Shown one piece after another: positions 39,674-49,043 of a DNA stretch of 64,000 bases. The notes under the pieces were generated by a model. The model did no database searches, was not told the origin of the DNA, and saw only the letters and a program-made list of their open reading frames with translations. The stretch comes from Ferrimonas senticii DSM 18821 (GTDB taxonomy: Bacteria; Pseudomonadota; Gammaproteobacteria; Enterobacterales; Shewanellaceae), in the NCBI RefSeq assembly GCF_000422665.1, contig NZ_AUGM01000001.1:613352-677351 (forward strand), given 5' to 3'. Within the stretch, counting starts at the first letter, position 1; the number at the start of each line of letters is the position of its first letter. A program made the position numbers and the translations under genes.

Positions 39674-39814
39674 ATAAAATCAGCGAGCGAAAATAATCGA
39701 AATACCGTTAACGATAACCGCCATCATGGGTGTGATTGCTGATCACTTGGCAACATTAAGACGGCGTGGCACTGTGGCAAAATCAAGCAGATAACAACAA
39801 GGAGTAGCTGCAGT

Positions 39815-41479
39815 ATGTGCGGGATTTTCGCCATTGTCGATCTCAAGTCAGATCCGCAGGAATTACGCCAAAGCGCCCTAAAACTGGCACGCACCCTACG
39901 CCATCGTGGCCCGGATTGGTCTGGGATCTACGCCGATGAGCAGGCGATTTTAGCCCATGAACGTTTGGCCATTGTTGATATTGAAACCGGTGCTCAGCCG
40001 CTGTATTCCGCCGATGGTAACTTGGTGTTGGCGGTTAATGGCGAGATCTACAATCATCGCCAACTGCGCAAACAGTTATCGGTCGGCTACCAATTTCAAA
40101 CCGGTTCAGATTGCGAAGTTATCCTCGCGCTCTATCAAAAATACGGCACCGATTTCCTTGATAAACTCAACGGGATCTTCGCATTCGTGCTGTGGGATCG
40201 CAGCAAGCAAACCTATATGGTGGGGCGCGACCACTTAGGTATTGTGCCGCTATATCAAGGATTTGATGAATTTGGTAACCGCTACTTTGCCTCAGAGATG
40301 AAAGCACTGGTGCCAGCTTGCAATCAGATCAGTGAATTCCCTCCGGGCCACTATTTCGATTCCCGTCGCAAAAGCCCAAGCCACTACTACCAGCGCGATT
40401 GGCAACAGTTCGACGCGATACAAGCCAATGACGCCGACATCGCTACCTTGCGCCAAGCTCTGGAAGACGCAGTTCACCGCCAATTGATGTGTGATGTCCC
40501 GTATGGCGTGCTGCTTTCCGGTGGTTTGGACTCGTCGATAACCTCTGCACTGGCGAAAAAGTTCGCCGACAATCGCATTGAAGAGGACGATCACAGCCCG
40601 GCATGGTGGCCGCAACTGCACAGCTTTGCGATCGGCCTTGAGGGCGCACCGGATCTGAAAGCCGCCGCTGAGGTCGCCGAAGCCCTAGGCACCGTTCACC
40701 ACGAGCTGCACTTTACCGTTCAGCAAGGTATTGATGCGCTGCGCGATGTTATCTACCACCTTGAAACCTATGATGTCACCACCGTGCGAGCATCGACGCC
40801 GATGTACCTGATGGCGCGAATGATTAAGGCGATGGGGATCAAGATGGTGCTCTCTGGCGAAGGTGCCGATGAGTTGTTTGGCGGTTACCTGTATTTCCAC
40901 AAAGCCCCAAATGCTCAGGCATTCCATGAAGAAACCGTGCGCAAACTGGATAAACTGCACCTGTATGATTGCCTGCGCGCCAACAAAGCGATGGCCGCGT
41001 GGGGGGTGGAAGCTCGAGTGCCGTTTTTGGATAAAGCGTTTGTCGATGTGGCAATGCGGATTAATCCTGAAGCCAAACTGATTAAAGATGGTCGTATCGA
41101 GAAACACATTTTGCGCGAAGCGTTTGCCTCTTACCTGCCGGAAGCGGTGGCTTGGCGGCAAAAAGAGCAGTTCAGCGATGGCGTCGGCTATGGCTGGATC
41201 GATCAGCTCAAAACCTTTGCGGAAACCCAAGTCAGTGATTTGGAACTGGAAAACGCCAGCTATAAATTCCCGATCAACACCCCTGAAACCAAAGAAGCGT
41301 ACCTCTATCGGCAGCTGTTCGCCGAGCAGTTCCCACTGGATGATTGCGCTCGCTGCGTTCCTGGTGGCAAATCAGTCGCTTGTTCTACCCCTGAAGCGCT
41401 AGCGTGGGATGAAAGCTTAAGCCAAGTGACCGATCCTTCAGGTCGCGCGGTGATATCGGTTCACAGCGACAGTTATTAG
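39815..41479 (+). CDS. asnB: Asparagine synthase B (glutamine-hydrolysing)
   Basis: This enzyme makes asparagine from aspartate, ATP and glutamine. The N-terminal class II amidotransferase has Cys1 (MCGIFAIVD), with RHRGPDWSG and NGEIYNH. The synthetase domain has the PP-loop LLSGGLDSS at about residue 230, and LSGEGADELFGGYLYFHKAP. The 554 residues equal E. coli AsnB in length. AAGGAG precedes the ATG. It is monocistronic. Confidence 0.96.
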   Translation: MCGIFAIVDLKSDPQELRQSALKLARTLRHRGPDWSGIYADEQAILAHERLAIVDIETGAQPLYSADGNLVLAVNGEIYNHRQLRKQLSVGYQFQTGSDCEVILALYQKYGTDFLDKLNGIFAFVLWDRSKQTYMVGRDHLGIVPLYQGFDEFGNRYFASEMKALVPACNQISEFPPGHYFDSRRKSPSHYYQRDWQQFDAIQANDADIATLRQALEDAVHRQLMCDVPYGVLLSGGLDSSITSALAKKFADNRIEEDDHSPAWWPQLHSFAIGLEGAPDLKAAAEVAEALGTVHHELHFTVQQGIDALRDVIYHLETYDVTTVRASTPMYLMARMIKAMGIKMVLSGEGADELFGGYLYFHKAPNAQAFHEETVRKLDKLHLYDCLRANKAMAAWGVEARVPFLDKAFVDVAMRINPEAKLIKDGRIEKHILREAFASYLPEAVAWRQKEQFSDGVGYGWIDQLKTFAETQVSDLELENASYKFPINTPETKEAYLYRQLFAEQFPLDDCARCVPGGKSVACSTPEALAWDESLSQVTDPSGRAVISVHSDSY

Positions 41480-41498
41480 GGTAGCGATTAAGGTACTA

Positions 41499-41530
41499 AA
41501 GTGGTGATTAAGCGCAATTAATCACCACTT
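41499..41530 (+). terminator. Hairpin after asnB
   Basis: A perfect 12-bp stem AAGTGGTGATTA/TAATCACCACTT with an 8-nt loop lies 20 bp after asnB. It has no good T-tract, so it may act as an mRNA 3' stabiliser or a weak terminator. Confidence 0.55.
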
Positions 41531-41797
41531 AAACCGCCGCCTTGCAGTAATTGAATTCATTCAAATTTGGTTCAGTATCGGTTGTTATGCTCGCGCCAAT
41601 AACGGCGGCTAACCCCTCTCAAAATCCAGTCGTCACTACTGCGCCAACTTGTCCTAATTATCCTATCCAGATTTAACAACTCCTTGCGCCAAATAGGTAA
41701 ACCAACACCACAATACATCCGCGTGCGAGTCGTGTTTATCGCCGATGCTGTCTAAGCTTGCCGCTCCGTTGTCACCCTATTTATTTAAGGCTAAATC
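41531..41797 (+). other. Leader region of the molbindin gene
   Basis: About 267 bp hold no gene. I looked for the Moco RNA motif and for a ModE-type operator and recognised neither. The Shine-Dalgarno TTAAGGC sits just before ATG 41798. Confidence 0.35.
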
Positions 41798-42211
41798 ATG
41801 AAAATCAGCTGCCGTAACCAATTCGCCGGTCAAATCGCTGCAATCAATAAAGGCGCAGTAAACAGCGAAGTTGCACTGACCATCAACGAGCAAGTGCAGA
41901 TCACTGCGGTTATCACTAACCAATCTATCGAGCGTTTGGAACTGGCCGAAGGCAAAGACGCACTGGCACTGATCAAAGCCTCTGACGTAATGATTGCCAC
42001 CGATGCTCTGCGCATGAGCGCTCGCAACGTGTTCACCGGCACCGTAGCTAAGGTGGTATCCGGTGAAGTTAACGACGAAGTGACCGTAACCATCGGCGAT
42101 TGCGAATTCGTAGCGATCATCACCAAAGCTTCCAGCCAGTCTCTGTCACTGACTGCTGGCCAAGCGGCAACCGTAGTGGTTAAAGCCTCTTCCGTTATCC
42201 TAGCGGCTTAA
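41798..42211 (+). CDS. Molbindin: tandem Mop-domain molybdate/tungstate-binding protein
   Basis: This 137-residue protein is two Mop (TOBE-like) domains in tandem. Each begins SCRNQFAGQIAAINKGAVN- or SARNVFTGTVAKVVSGEVN-like, and ends with the KASDVMIA or KASSVILA motif. Such molbindins bind molybdate or tungstate oxyanions and buffer them in the cytoplasm, supplying cofactor synthesis (family knowledge). The two halves are clearly homologous to one another, indicating internal duplication. It stands alone between asnB and MITE copy E. A tungsten/molybdenum enzyme (AOR) is encoded about 12.5 kb downstream. Confidence 0.9.
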   Translation: MKISCRNQFAGQIAAINKGAVNSEVALTINEQVQITAVITNQSIERLELAEGKDALALIKASDVMIATDALRMSARNVFTGTVAKVVSGEVNDEVTVTIGDCEFVAIITKASSQSLSLTAGQAATVVVKASSVILAA

Positions 42212-42233
42212 TTAGCACGTCTAAGAAACGACA

Positions 42234-42262
42234 ATGCCCAGCACTTGCTGGGCATTTTTGTT
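42234..42262 (+). terminator. Terminator after the molbindin gene
   Basis: A perfect 10-bp stem ATGCCCAGCA/TGCTGGGCAT with a 2-nt central loop is followed by TTTTTGTTT. Confidence 0.9.
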
Positions 42263-42267
42263 TATTA

Positions 42268-42510
42268 GGGCGTGTTGACCTTTGCTGTATATTTTTGCGC
42301 CCATTAATGACTATTTTTGACAGCAAATTGATCTTTGTTGGTGAATGTTGCTGTTTAGTGCTCACTAAGGGGCGCCTTGCAGGGTCGGACTAGCGGCTGT
42401 CACTCTTCGTCATACGATTTCGACGTAGAGCCACTATGCCTTCAATCGCAATCCTCGATTGACAACCGCTATCCTCGACCAAATTCTGAACACCAAACGT
42501 CAACACGCCC
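42268..42510 (+). mobile_element. MITE-like element, copy E
   Basis: This 243-bp copy has perfect ends GGGCGTGTTGACCTTTG and CGTCAACACGCCC, flanked by TA on both sides, and the conserved core. It sits between two convergent genes, directly after the molbindin terminator and 12 bp before the ybaK stop. Confidence 0.93.
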
Positions 42511-42522
42511 TAGCGACGTCGT

Positions 42523-42996
42523 TTAATCGGCGCGGCCAATATCAGCGGCTTTGCCACCTGTCAGTTTTAGTAGATCTGTTGCCGCCAACTCAATCTCTAA
42601 CCCGCGACGACCCGCAGAGACAAAGATGGTGTCAAAGCCGAGCGCACTGCTATCCAATACCAGTGGCAAGCGTTTTTTCTGACCTAATGGGCTGATGCCG
42701 CCAACCACATAACCGGTGGCTTTTTCTGCCATATCTGGCTTTGCCATCGCCAGCTTTTTGGCAGCAACCGCTTTGGCCAGTGCCCGCAAATCTAGTTGTC
42801 CCGATACCGGCACCACGGCAACGTATAGCTTGCCGCTATCATCGCTCGCCAACAGCGTTTTAAATACCCGCTGTGGCAGTTGTCCGAGTAGCTGCGCCGC
42901 CTCTTCACCGAAAGACGCCGCATTGGGATCGTGCTGATACTGATGGGTAACAAAGTTAACTTTGGCTTTTTTCGCTGCGGTGATCGCTGGGGTCAT
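42523..42996 (-). CDS. ybaK: Cys-tRNA(Pro)/Cys-tRNA(Cys) deacylase YbaK
   Basis: This 157-residue editing protein of the YbaK/ProX family hydrolyses mischarged Cys-tRNA(Pro). Family features are VNFVTHQYQHDPNAASFGEEAAQ at the start (split by a short loop), VFKTLLASDDSGKLYVAVVPVSGQLDL, the catalytic-type Lys in this region, and VGGISPLGQKKRLPLVLDSSAL. The gene starts directly after the stop codon of the DeoR regulator (TAAATG), so the two are probably translationally coupled, which is an unusual pairing. Confidence 0.93.
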   Translation of the reverse strand: MTPAITAAKKAKVNFVTHQYQHDPNAASFGEEAAQLLGQLPQRVFKTLLASDDSGKLYVAVVPVSGQLDLRALAKAVAAKKLAMAKPDMAEKATGYVVGGISPLGQKKRLPLVLDSSALGFDTIFVSAGRRGLEIELAATDLLKLTGGKAADIGRAD

Positions 42997-43761
42997 TTAG
43001 ACAACCACCTCAGTCAATTCAACATCCGCTTGCGCCAGCAGCTCTTTGTAACTTTCCGGCAATCCCTGATCGGTCACCACCATATCGAACTCATGGTTTT
43101 CCATCGCCAGAAAGCTGCCAGAACGGCCAAATTTACTGGAATCGACCACCAAGATATTTTGTTTGGATACCGCCGACAGGGCTTTTTTAACCATCACTTT
43201 GGCTTCACTTGGGCTAGAGATCCCGCGGCGATCCCAGCAACTGGCAGACAGGAACGCCACATCGACATTCAAACGCGACACAAACGACGCCGCCATGTCA
43301 CCAACGCAAGAGTGATTGTCGCGATCGACCTTTCCGCCGGTTAGGTAGTGTTCGCATTTACCGTGTTCAGCCAGAAAGTCGGCGATAAACATATCGTTGG
43401 TCACCACCAAAATATCGTCGCGATGGGCAATCGCCCGAGCCACTTCCATAATGGTAGTACCGGCATCAAGGTACACGGTCGAATGCGGCGGCACTAGTCC
43501 GCCACAGGCGCGGCCCAATGCCAGCTTGATATCGAGATTCTGGGTGCTCTTAATTTTGTGGTTGGTTTCGTGGCGCACGGTTTCAATTCGCTGCACACCA
43601 CCGGCCACCGAAAACACTCGGCCCTTCTCTTCCAGTTTGGCGATATCCCGGCGCACGGTCATATGGGACACCTGCAACATCTCGGTCAACTCACCGATGG
43701 TGCAGATCTCCTTGTCCTCAAGCATGCTTAAGATGACGCGTTGTCGTTCAGCTGGGATCAT
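42997..43761 (-). CDS. DeoR/GlpR-family transcriptional regulator
   Basis: This 254-residue regulator has an N-terminal DeoR winged helix (IPAERQRVILSML, then VSHMTVRRDIAKLEEKGRV) and a C-terminal ISOCOT sugar-phosphate-sensing domain (LDAGTTIMEVARAIA, ILVVTNDMFIADFL, and VDSSKFGRSG). Family members usually repress sugar or polyol catabolism genes, but no such genes are adjacent; the target is unknown. AGGAGA lies 4-5 nt before ATG 43761. The longer frame to 43797 was rejected. It is followed with no gap by ybaK. Confidence 0.9.
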   Translation of the reverse strand: MIPAERQRVILSMLEDKEICTIGELTEMLQVSHMTVRRDIAKLEEKGRVFSVAGGVQRIETVRHETNHKIKSTQNLDIKLALGRACGGLVPPHSTVYLDAGTTIMEVARAIAHRDDILVVTNDMFIADFLAEHGKCEHYLTGGKVDRDNHSCVGDMAASFVSRLNVDVAFLSASCWDRRGISSPSEAKVMVKKALSAVSKQNILVVDSSKFGRSGSFLAMENHEFDMVVTDQGLPESYKELLAQADVELTEVVV

Positions 43762-43859
43762 GGTCTCTCCTATATCTATTCGGCAATTCATCGCCAATGC
43801 TGCAAAAGCGAGATTTTAACGCGATCACAGCAATTGCCAAACTAAAGCTATGTCAAATC

Positions 43860-43893
43860 GATAAAAAAAGCCGGTTAGAGAACTAACCGGCTT
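43860..43893 (-). terminator. Terminator of the TonB-dependent receptor gene
   Basis: On the minus strand a 10-bp stem AAGCCGGTTA/TAACCGGCTT with a 6-nt loop is followed by seven Ts, 22 bp beyond the receptor stop. Confidence 0.88.
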
Positions 43894-43915
43894 ATCTATA
43901 TCGCTTTAGGCACTA

Positions 43916-46474
43916 TCAGAACTGCATATTAACGCTGGCAAAGTACACTCGGCCAATGGTCTCATAGACCTCAGGAATAGTACCCGCATCCTTACTGTTG
44001 TACGGGATCATCAATGGATCCTCATCAGTCAGGTTACGAATGCCAAGTGTGGTACTGAAGTTATCATTGATAAAGAAGGTACCAGACACGTTGTGGTACA
44101 TGATGCTATCGATCTTTTCAGATACGGTTTCTGAGCGATAGTTATCCATCGAACCAATATAACGGTTACTGTAAGTAAACGAGTAGTCATCATGACTTGC
44201 TGTAACGCTCAACTGATTTTTCCACTCAGCATAAGCGCCGTAAACGCCACTGATCTTACCGGTATAATCATTACCATCCTGTTCAAATTCTAACAGATGG
44301 GTTAGGTCATTATTAACCGACCATTCCAGCCCTAACCCTTCGAACTGATAGAACACGTTGAAATCGATACCACTAGTATCTTGAGTTCCGACGTTAGTTA
44401 ATGCATTGGTTAAACCGGTAAGGTCCCGTGAATCGCCATTAACGATAATATTAAACGTTTCACATGCGGCAGTATCGCCAGCCTTACAGTCGTATAAACC
44501 TTGCTGAACATCACGGCGGGCAATGGCGTCGTCAATCTTAAACGCCCAGTAGTCTACGGTGAACGACAAGCCATCAATCGCACTAGGTGAATAAACCGCA
44601 CCTAAGGTAAATGACTCTGACTCTTCGGCATCAAGGTCGGGATCGGAGGTCCAATTCACTAAGATTTGTGGGTCAGGTGATTCGCCCCATGGGTCAGTTA
44701 AATATTCATAAGAGCCAACGTTACCACCGAACAACTCCGATACGTTTGGCGCGCGGAAGCCAGTTGCCACTACAGTACGCAACATTAAATCGTCAGTCGC
44801 TTCGTAGGTTAACCCTACTTTCCAAGTTGTCGCTTTACCAAAAGTACTGTATTCGTCATAACGCAGTGCAAATTCACCTAACAGCTTTTCTGTGAACGGG
44901 ATCGATATCTCTTGGTAGAGCGAGATAACATCGTAGTCACCATCGGTCGGATCTTGCTGGGAAGCAGTACCTTCGCCAGCCTGAATTACTGGATCTGGCG
45001 TAAAGTAACCCTCTTCGAAACGATATTCGGCACCGATCGCGAAGCCAATAGCCCCGGCTGACAACTCAAACAATTCACCGCTTAGCACCCCAGCGACCAC
45101 ATGCTGATCATTGCCGCCGGTGGAGTCCTCAAGGTAAGAGATGTCATCGACATATTGCGCAATATCATCAGGGTTACCGGTAAACCAATCAGCGGAATTC
45201 TGGTAAATAGAGTCGATGAGATTAGCAGCATTAACAGAATTGCGAACGTAGGTATCGGCGCGATTGCGACCGTAGGTATAGGACAGCTCCCAGTCCATCC
45301 CAGTATTGATGTCGAGATAACCAGCCAACGCCGCAGATACACGCATGGTATCAGTCTCTTGCTCGAAGATCCTCGGACCAACTTCGACCATACGACGGCG
45401 GTAATTCAATCGTCCCTCATCATCCACTTCAACCGCTGCGGGAAGTCCTGCAGGTCGATCAATGCAATTTGGCTTAACATGTACAACACCGTCGCTGTCG
45501 GCTTCCCCACAAACGTTTAACATGACGTTAGCTGGTTGGGGGGCCATCTGCTGCTTGGATTCGCGACGGGTATAAAGCGCATCAGCGGTAAACACCACCT
45601 CGTTATCAAACTCATGCACCATGTTGGCAAATAAACTGTATTTGGTGCTTGGAGTCTGTAGATAACTGGTTTCGGTGTAATCGTAGCCAAAGTCTCGCTC
45701 GCTCCATGAACCATCAGCATTAGGAACATAACCACCTAAAGTTCCACCAGGAACAAAGGAAGATGCGCCCGGTTCGACCCAGTCACGATCGGCTTGACTG
45801 ACAGTGCGGCGATCCGTGTACGAGAAGCCTACGGTGTAGTTACCCTTTTCGGTGTTTGCACCGTACAACCCTGAAAATTCTATGTTTTCACCATCGCTAT
45901 CACCGGTCATGTCACCGGCGATATCGATATTAAACCCTTCAAAATCGCGCTTAGTGATGATGTTCACCACACCTGCAATCGCATCTGAGCCATATACCGC
46001 AGAAGCACCATCTTTTAATACTTCAATACGCTGAATCATCGCTACCGGAATGGCATTCAGATCCACAGCAGAATCGGCGCCAGAGCCCGAATTTACCATC
46101 CGACGACCATTTAACAGCACCAACGTACGATTTGCTCCCATTCCGCGCAAATCGACCTGTGCAACCCCATCGGCACCATTGTTTGTGGTTGAACCAACTG
46201 CTAAACCGGCCATCGCAGGCTGATTTTGTAACACTTCATCGATCGAGGTGTAACCTTCTGCCTTAATGCTACTTGCATCAATAACAGTCACCGGACTAGC
46301 GGTTTCCATATCGGCGCGTTTGATACGTGAACCCGTTACTTCAATTCGTTCTACATCCGCACCCTCTTCCGCTGCTACAGCGAAGCCGCCTGTGCTGAGC
46401 GCCACGGCGGTGATCGAGGAATAAATTAAACTCTGGCGTACTGCCTTGGATACTGACGATTCCATAGCCATCAT
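43916..46474 (-). CDS. TonB-dependent outer-membrane receptor
   Basis: This outer-membrane beta-barrel of 852 residues takes up a ligand using TonB energy. It has a signal peptide (about 1-33, ending FAVAAEE), then a likely TonB box region (ERIEVTGSRIKRADM). The plug domain includes SPVTVIDASSIKAEGY, VLQNQPAM and VLLNGRRMV, and is followed by a 22-stranded barrel typical in size. The C-terminal aromatic residue of QF matches outer-membrane proteins. The substrate is unknown: the sequence style fits the large Alteromonadales/Xanthomonadales group that includes carbohydrate and peptide receptors, and no transport genes are adjacent. ATG 46474 follows AAGGAGC; the extension to 46600 lacks a site. 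Confidence 0.9.
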   Translation of the reverse strand: MMAMESSVSKAVRQSLIYSSITAVALSTGGFAVAAEEGADVERIEVTGSRIKRADMETASPVTVIDASSIKAEGYTSIDEVLQNQPAMAGLAVGSTTNNGADGVAQVDLRGMGANRTLVLLNGRRMVNSGSGADSAVDLNAIPVAMIQRIEVLKDGASAVYGSDAIAGVVNIITKRDFEGFNIDIAGDMTGDSDGENIEFSGLYGANTEKGNYTVGFSYTDRRTVSQADRDWVEPGASSFVPGGTLGGYVPNADGSWSERDFGYDYTETSYLQTPSTKYSLFANMVHEFDNEVVFTADALYTRRESKQQMAPQPANVMLNVCGEADSDGVVHVKPNCIDRPAGLPAAVEVDDEGRLNYRRRMVEVGPRIFEQETDTMRVSAALAGYLDINTGMDWELSYTYGRNRADTYVRNSVNAANLIDSIYQNSADWFTGNPDDIAQYVDDISYLEDSTGGNDQHVVAGVLSGELFELSAGAIGFAIGAEYRFEEGYFTPDPVIQAGEGTASQQDPTDGDYDVISLYQEISIPFTEKLLGEFALRYDEYSTFGKATTWKVGLTYEATDDLMLRTVVATGFRAPNVSELFGGNVGSYEYLTDPWGESPDPQILVNWTSDPDLDAEESESFTLGAVYSPSAIDGLSFTVDYWAFKIDDAIARRDVQQGLYDCKAGDTAACETFNIIVNGDSRDLTGLTNALTNVGTQDTSGIDFNVFYQFEGLGLEWSVNNDLTHLLEFEQDGNDYTGKISGVYGAYAEWKNQLSVTASHDDYSFTYSNRYIGSMDNYRSETVSEKIDSIMYHNVSGTFFINDNFSTTLGIRNLTDEDPLMIPYNSKDAGTIPEVYETIGRVYFASVNMQF

Positions 46475-46544
46475 TTTGCTCCTTGCCCCACTGTCTTCTG
46501 TTAACTTTACGTTTTGATGCAGCGAGTTAATTTTTATTAAAAGC

Positions 46545-46562
46545 GAGCGCAACATTGCGTTC
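46545..46562. promoter_or_regulatory. Inverted repeat upstream of the TonB receptor, possible operator
   Basis: GAGCGCAACATTGCGTTC is nearly a perfect palindrome (arms GARCGCAA/TTGCGYTC), 71 bp upstream of the receptor start codon. The regulator is unknown. Confidence 0.35.
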
Positions 46563-47136
46563 ACAACAAGGATAATTATCGCAACAAAATCGCAAGTCAA
46601 GATCGTCGTTTAATAATCAACCAGGACAAATGTTAGCAGCATGTTAAATAACAAATCAAAGCTTCACTCAAAGTTGCAACCATTGCCAGCTAAGCCTATT
46701 AAATCGGCAAAACAAAGCAGCAATTTAATTTCGCGAACGCAACTCAACTCACCGATGACTATTTAATTTTTTTTCATACTCATGCTAGTTAAATTGCTAC
46801 CAAGTCACATCATTGCCAATTTTTGGATGTCAGATTGTCAGCCCATAAGTAATTGTTGAGTTATTTAGTCAAGTATGTTGCTGGCGAAGATCAGTTATCC
46901 TCTGCCACTAACAATAGCTGCTCGCTGTTACAAATAACTCACTAGTTAATACAGCAATAATCTCGGTCGAACTTTATCCAGCAGCGACAAACGGCTATCG
47001 ACGACTGATCCACAGGCAAACAAGCTGATTGTCCTTGGGCAACTGGCAGCTTCGATACTTTTTTGTGCTTTTGCGCATTAATGCCCGCGAATTCTCACCC
47101 TTAAGTCATTCAAAACTGATATATTTCGATTCCGGC

Positions 47137-47157
47137 TGTGTCTGGCCAGCAGACACA
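47137..47157 (+). promoter_or_regulatory. Hairpin in the pyrB leader
   Basis: TGTGTCTG/CAGACACA forms an 8-bp stem with a 5-nt loop, 32 bp before the pyrB ATG. E. coli pyrBI is controlled by a leader attenuator, but no leader peptide or T-tract is clear here, so the role is open. Confidence 0.35.
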
Positions 47158-47188
47158 TTCGGTAGCTGCCGACCTTAAGGGATCCAGC

Positions 47189-48112
47189 ATGACAAACCCT
47201 CTGTATCAAAAAGACATCATCTCTATCAGCGATCTGACTCGCAGCGAAATGGAGTTGATCGTTGCCACCGCCGAATCAATTAAAACAACACCACGGCCAT
47301 CACTGCTTGCTGGCAAAGTCGTCGCCAGCTGCTTCTTTGAAGCCTCTACCCGTACTCGCCTGTCCTTTGAAACGGCGGTGCTACGCTTAGGCGGCAGCGT
47401 TATCGGTTTCGATTCCGGCGGCAATACCTCGCTGGCGCAAAAAGGCGAGACTCTGGCCGATTCGGTCGAAGTGATTGGCTCTTATGCTGACGCGTTTGTG
47501 ATGCGTCACCCGCAAGAGGGCGCTGCGCGCCTAGCCAGCATGCACACCAACATTCCGGTAGTGAACGGCGGTGATGGTGCCAACCAGCACCCCACTCAAA
47601 CTCTGCTGGACCTGTTTTCGATCTACGAAACCCAAGGCACCTTAGAGGGGCTAAAGGTGGCGATGGTTGGCGATCTTAAGTACGGTCGCACCGTGCATTC
47701 GCTGACTCAAGCTCTGGCACGTTTTGGCTGTGAATTTATCTTTGTTGCCCCAGAACCATTGCAGATGCCAGCGTACATCTGCGAAGAGCTCGACAGCGCC
47801 GGTATCAGCTACCGCAGCAGTGACGATCTGGAAGCGATTCTGGCAGAGATCGACGTGCTGTATATGACCCGCGTCCAAAAAGAGCGCTTCGATCCGACCG
47901 AATATCAGCACATGAAATCCAAGTTTGTGCTCTCTGCCGATATGCTGACAGAGGTCAAACCAAACCTGCGGATCCTGCATCCACTGCCTCGGGTTGATGA
48001 AATCACCACCGACGTCGATGCCACCCCGTATGCCTATTACTTCCAGCAGGCCGAAAATGGCGTGTACGCCCGCCAAGCACTGCTGGCGCTGGTTATGACT
48101 GAGGAGCTGTAA
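47189..48112 (+). CDS. pyrB: Aspartate carbamoyltransferase catalytic subunit
   Basis: PyrB joins carbamoyl phosphate and aspartate, the first committed step of pyrimidine synthesis. The 307 residues include the carbamoyl-phosphate site [12 protein letters not shown], the loop [21 protein letters not shown], and [12 protein letters not shown] 47189 has AAGGGA at 7 nt; a GTG 17 codons upstream lies in the leader hairpin and was rejected. pyrI follows after 3 bp, so the classic c6r6 holoenzyme is expected. Confidence 0.97.
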   Translation: MTNPLYQKDIISISDLTRSEMELIVATAESIKTTPRPSLLAGKVVASCFFEASTRTRLSFETAVLRLGGSVIGFDSGGNTSLAQKGETLADSVEVIGSYADAFVMRHPQEGAARLASMHTNIPVVNGGDGANQHPTQTLLDLFSIYETQGTLEGLKVAMVGDLKYGRTVHSLTQALARFGCEFIFVAPEPLQMPAYICEELDSAGISYRSSDDLEAILAEIDVLYMTRVQKERFDPTEYQHMKSKFVLSADMLTEVKPNLRILHPLPRVDEITTDVDATPYAYYFQQAENGVYARQALLALVMTEEL

Positions 48113-48115
48113 CCG

Positions 48116-48571
48116 ATGAATAAACTGCAAGTTGAAGCCATTGAGCATGGCACTGTCATCGATCACATTCCTGCGGGCATGGGGGTGCGGATCCTTAAGT
48201 TCTTCCAGTTAACCACCAATGGCGAACGGATCACCGTTGGCTTAAATCTGCGCAGCGGCGAAAACGGCACCAAAGATCTGATTAAGGTAGAAAACACCAC
48301 TTTTACCAAAGAACAGGCCGACCAACTGGCGCTGTTCGCCAGCAGCGCCACCATCAATCAGATCGCCAACTTTGAGGTGATCAGCAAGTACCACGTTGAA
48401 TTGCCAGAAGCGATTGATGAGGTGTTAGCCTGTCCAAACAGCAACTGCATCACCAATCATCAGCCGGCGAAGACGCGCTTTTACGTAAAACAAAGCGACC
48501 AAGCGCCCAAGCTGAAATGCCAGTACTGCGAAAAAAGCTTTAACGTCGAGCTGTTCAGCGAATTGAACTAG
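48116..48571 (+). CDS. pyrI: Aspartate carbamoyltransferase regulatory subunit
   Basis: PyrI binds CTP and ATP and controls the catalytic trimers. The 151 residues have the nucleotide-binding domain starting LQVEAIEHGTVIDHIPAG. The C-terminal zinc domain has four cysteines, CPNSNC and CQYC, which contacts PyrB. It is co-transcribed with pyrB and ends before a hairpin terminator. Confidence 0.97.
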   Translation: MNKLQVEAIEHGTVIDHIPAGMGVRILKFFQLTTNGERITVGLNLRSGENGTKDLIKVENTTFTKEQADQLALFASSATINQIANFEVISKYHVELPEAIDEVLACPNSNCITNHQPAKTRFYVKQSDQAPKLKCQYCEKSFNVELFSELN

Positions 48572-48594
48572 GCCAATTGCATCTTGGTTGATTT

Positions 48595-48625
48595 ACGCCC
48601 AGCATCGTCTGGGCGTAGTTATTTG
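48595..48625 (+). terminator. Terminator after pyrBI
   Basis: A perfect 8-bp stem ACGCCCAG/CTGGGCGT with a 6-nt loop is followed by AGTTATTTG, 23 bp after the pyrI stop. Confidence 0.72.
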
Positions 48626-48641
48626 CAAAGGAACCCAACCG

Positions 48642-49043
48642 ATGGATAGACAACAAACCAATGACTTTCTGGCGAACTTAGTTGGCAGTGAGTTAAGTCA
48701 CCCGTTTGGTGGCGGTGTCGAGGTCTACAAAGTTGGCGGCAAGATGTTTGCCCTGCTGAGCCAAGGCTACATTAGCGAACATCCGTGGCTTAACCTGAAG
48801 TGCGATCCGCACCAAGCGCAGATCCTGCGGGATATCTTCCCTGCGGTAATAGCCGGCTACCATATGAACAAAACTCACTGGAATACGGTGATCCTCGATG
48901 GCACGGTGCCAGCGGGCGAGATCCAACGAATGATTGACCACTCCTATCAATTGGTGATCGCAGCGTTACCGAAAAAACAGCGGACGCACGTTAACTTACA
49001 GCAGATCCACCAAGGTAAACCGTTGGAATCAAAGCCAGAATAA
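48642..49043 (+). CDS. MmcQ/YjbR-family protein
   Basis: This 133-residue protein belongs to the MmcQ/YjbR fold, a double-wing DNA-binding-like domain of unclear role. Family segments are FLANLVGSELSHPFGGGVEVYKVGGKMFAL (split by loops), LNLKCDPHQAQILRD, AGYHMNKTHWNTVILDGTVP and MIDHSYQLV. ATG 48642 has AAAGGA upstream; the longer frame covers the pyrI terminator and was rejected. It is probably transcribed alone. Confidence 0.85.
   Translation: MDRQQTNDFLANLVGSELSHPFGGGVEVYKVGGKMFALLSQGYISEHPWLNLKCDPHQAQILRDIFPAVIAGYHMNKTHWNTVILDGTVPAGEIQRMIDHSYQLVIAALPKKQRTHVNLQQIHQGKPLESKPE

Larger units (their letters stand above)
46475..47188. other. Long intergenic region between the TonB receptor and pyrB
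   Basis: These 714 bp are the longest gene-free stretch in the window and hold divergent promoters. The region is AT-rich. I see the 18-bp inverted repeat at 46545-46562, a short GATAATTATC palindrome at 46571-46580, and a hairpin in the pyrB leader at 47137-47157, but no open reading frame of merit. Confidence 0.5.

Noticed and set aside
41531-41797. Possible Moco riboswitch before the molbindin gene
   Set aside because: The conserved helices and loop sequences of the Moco motif are not seen.
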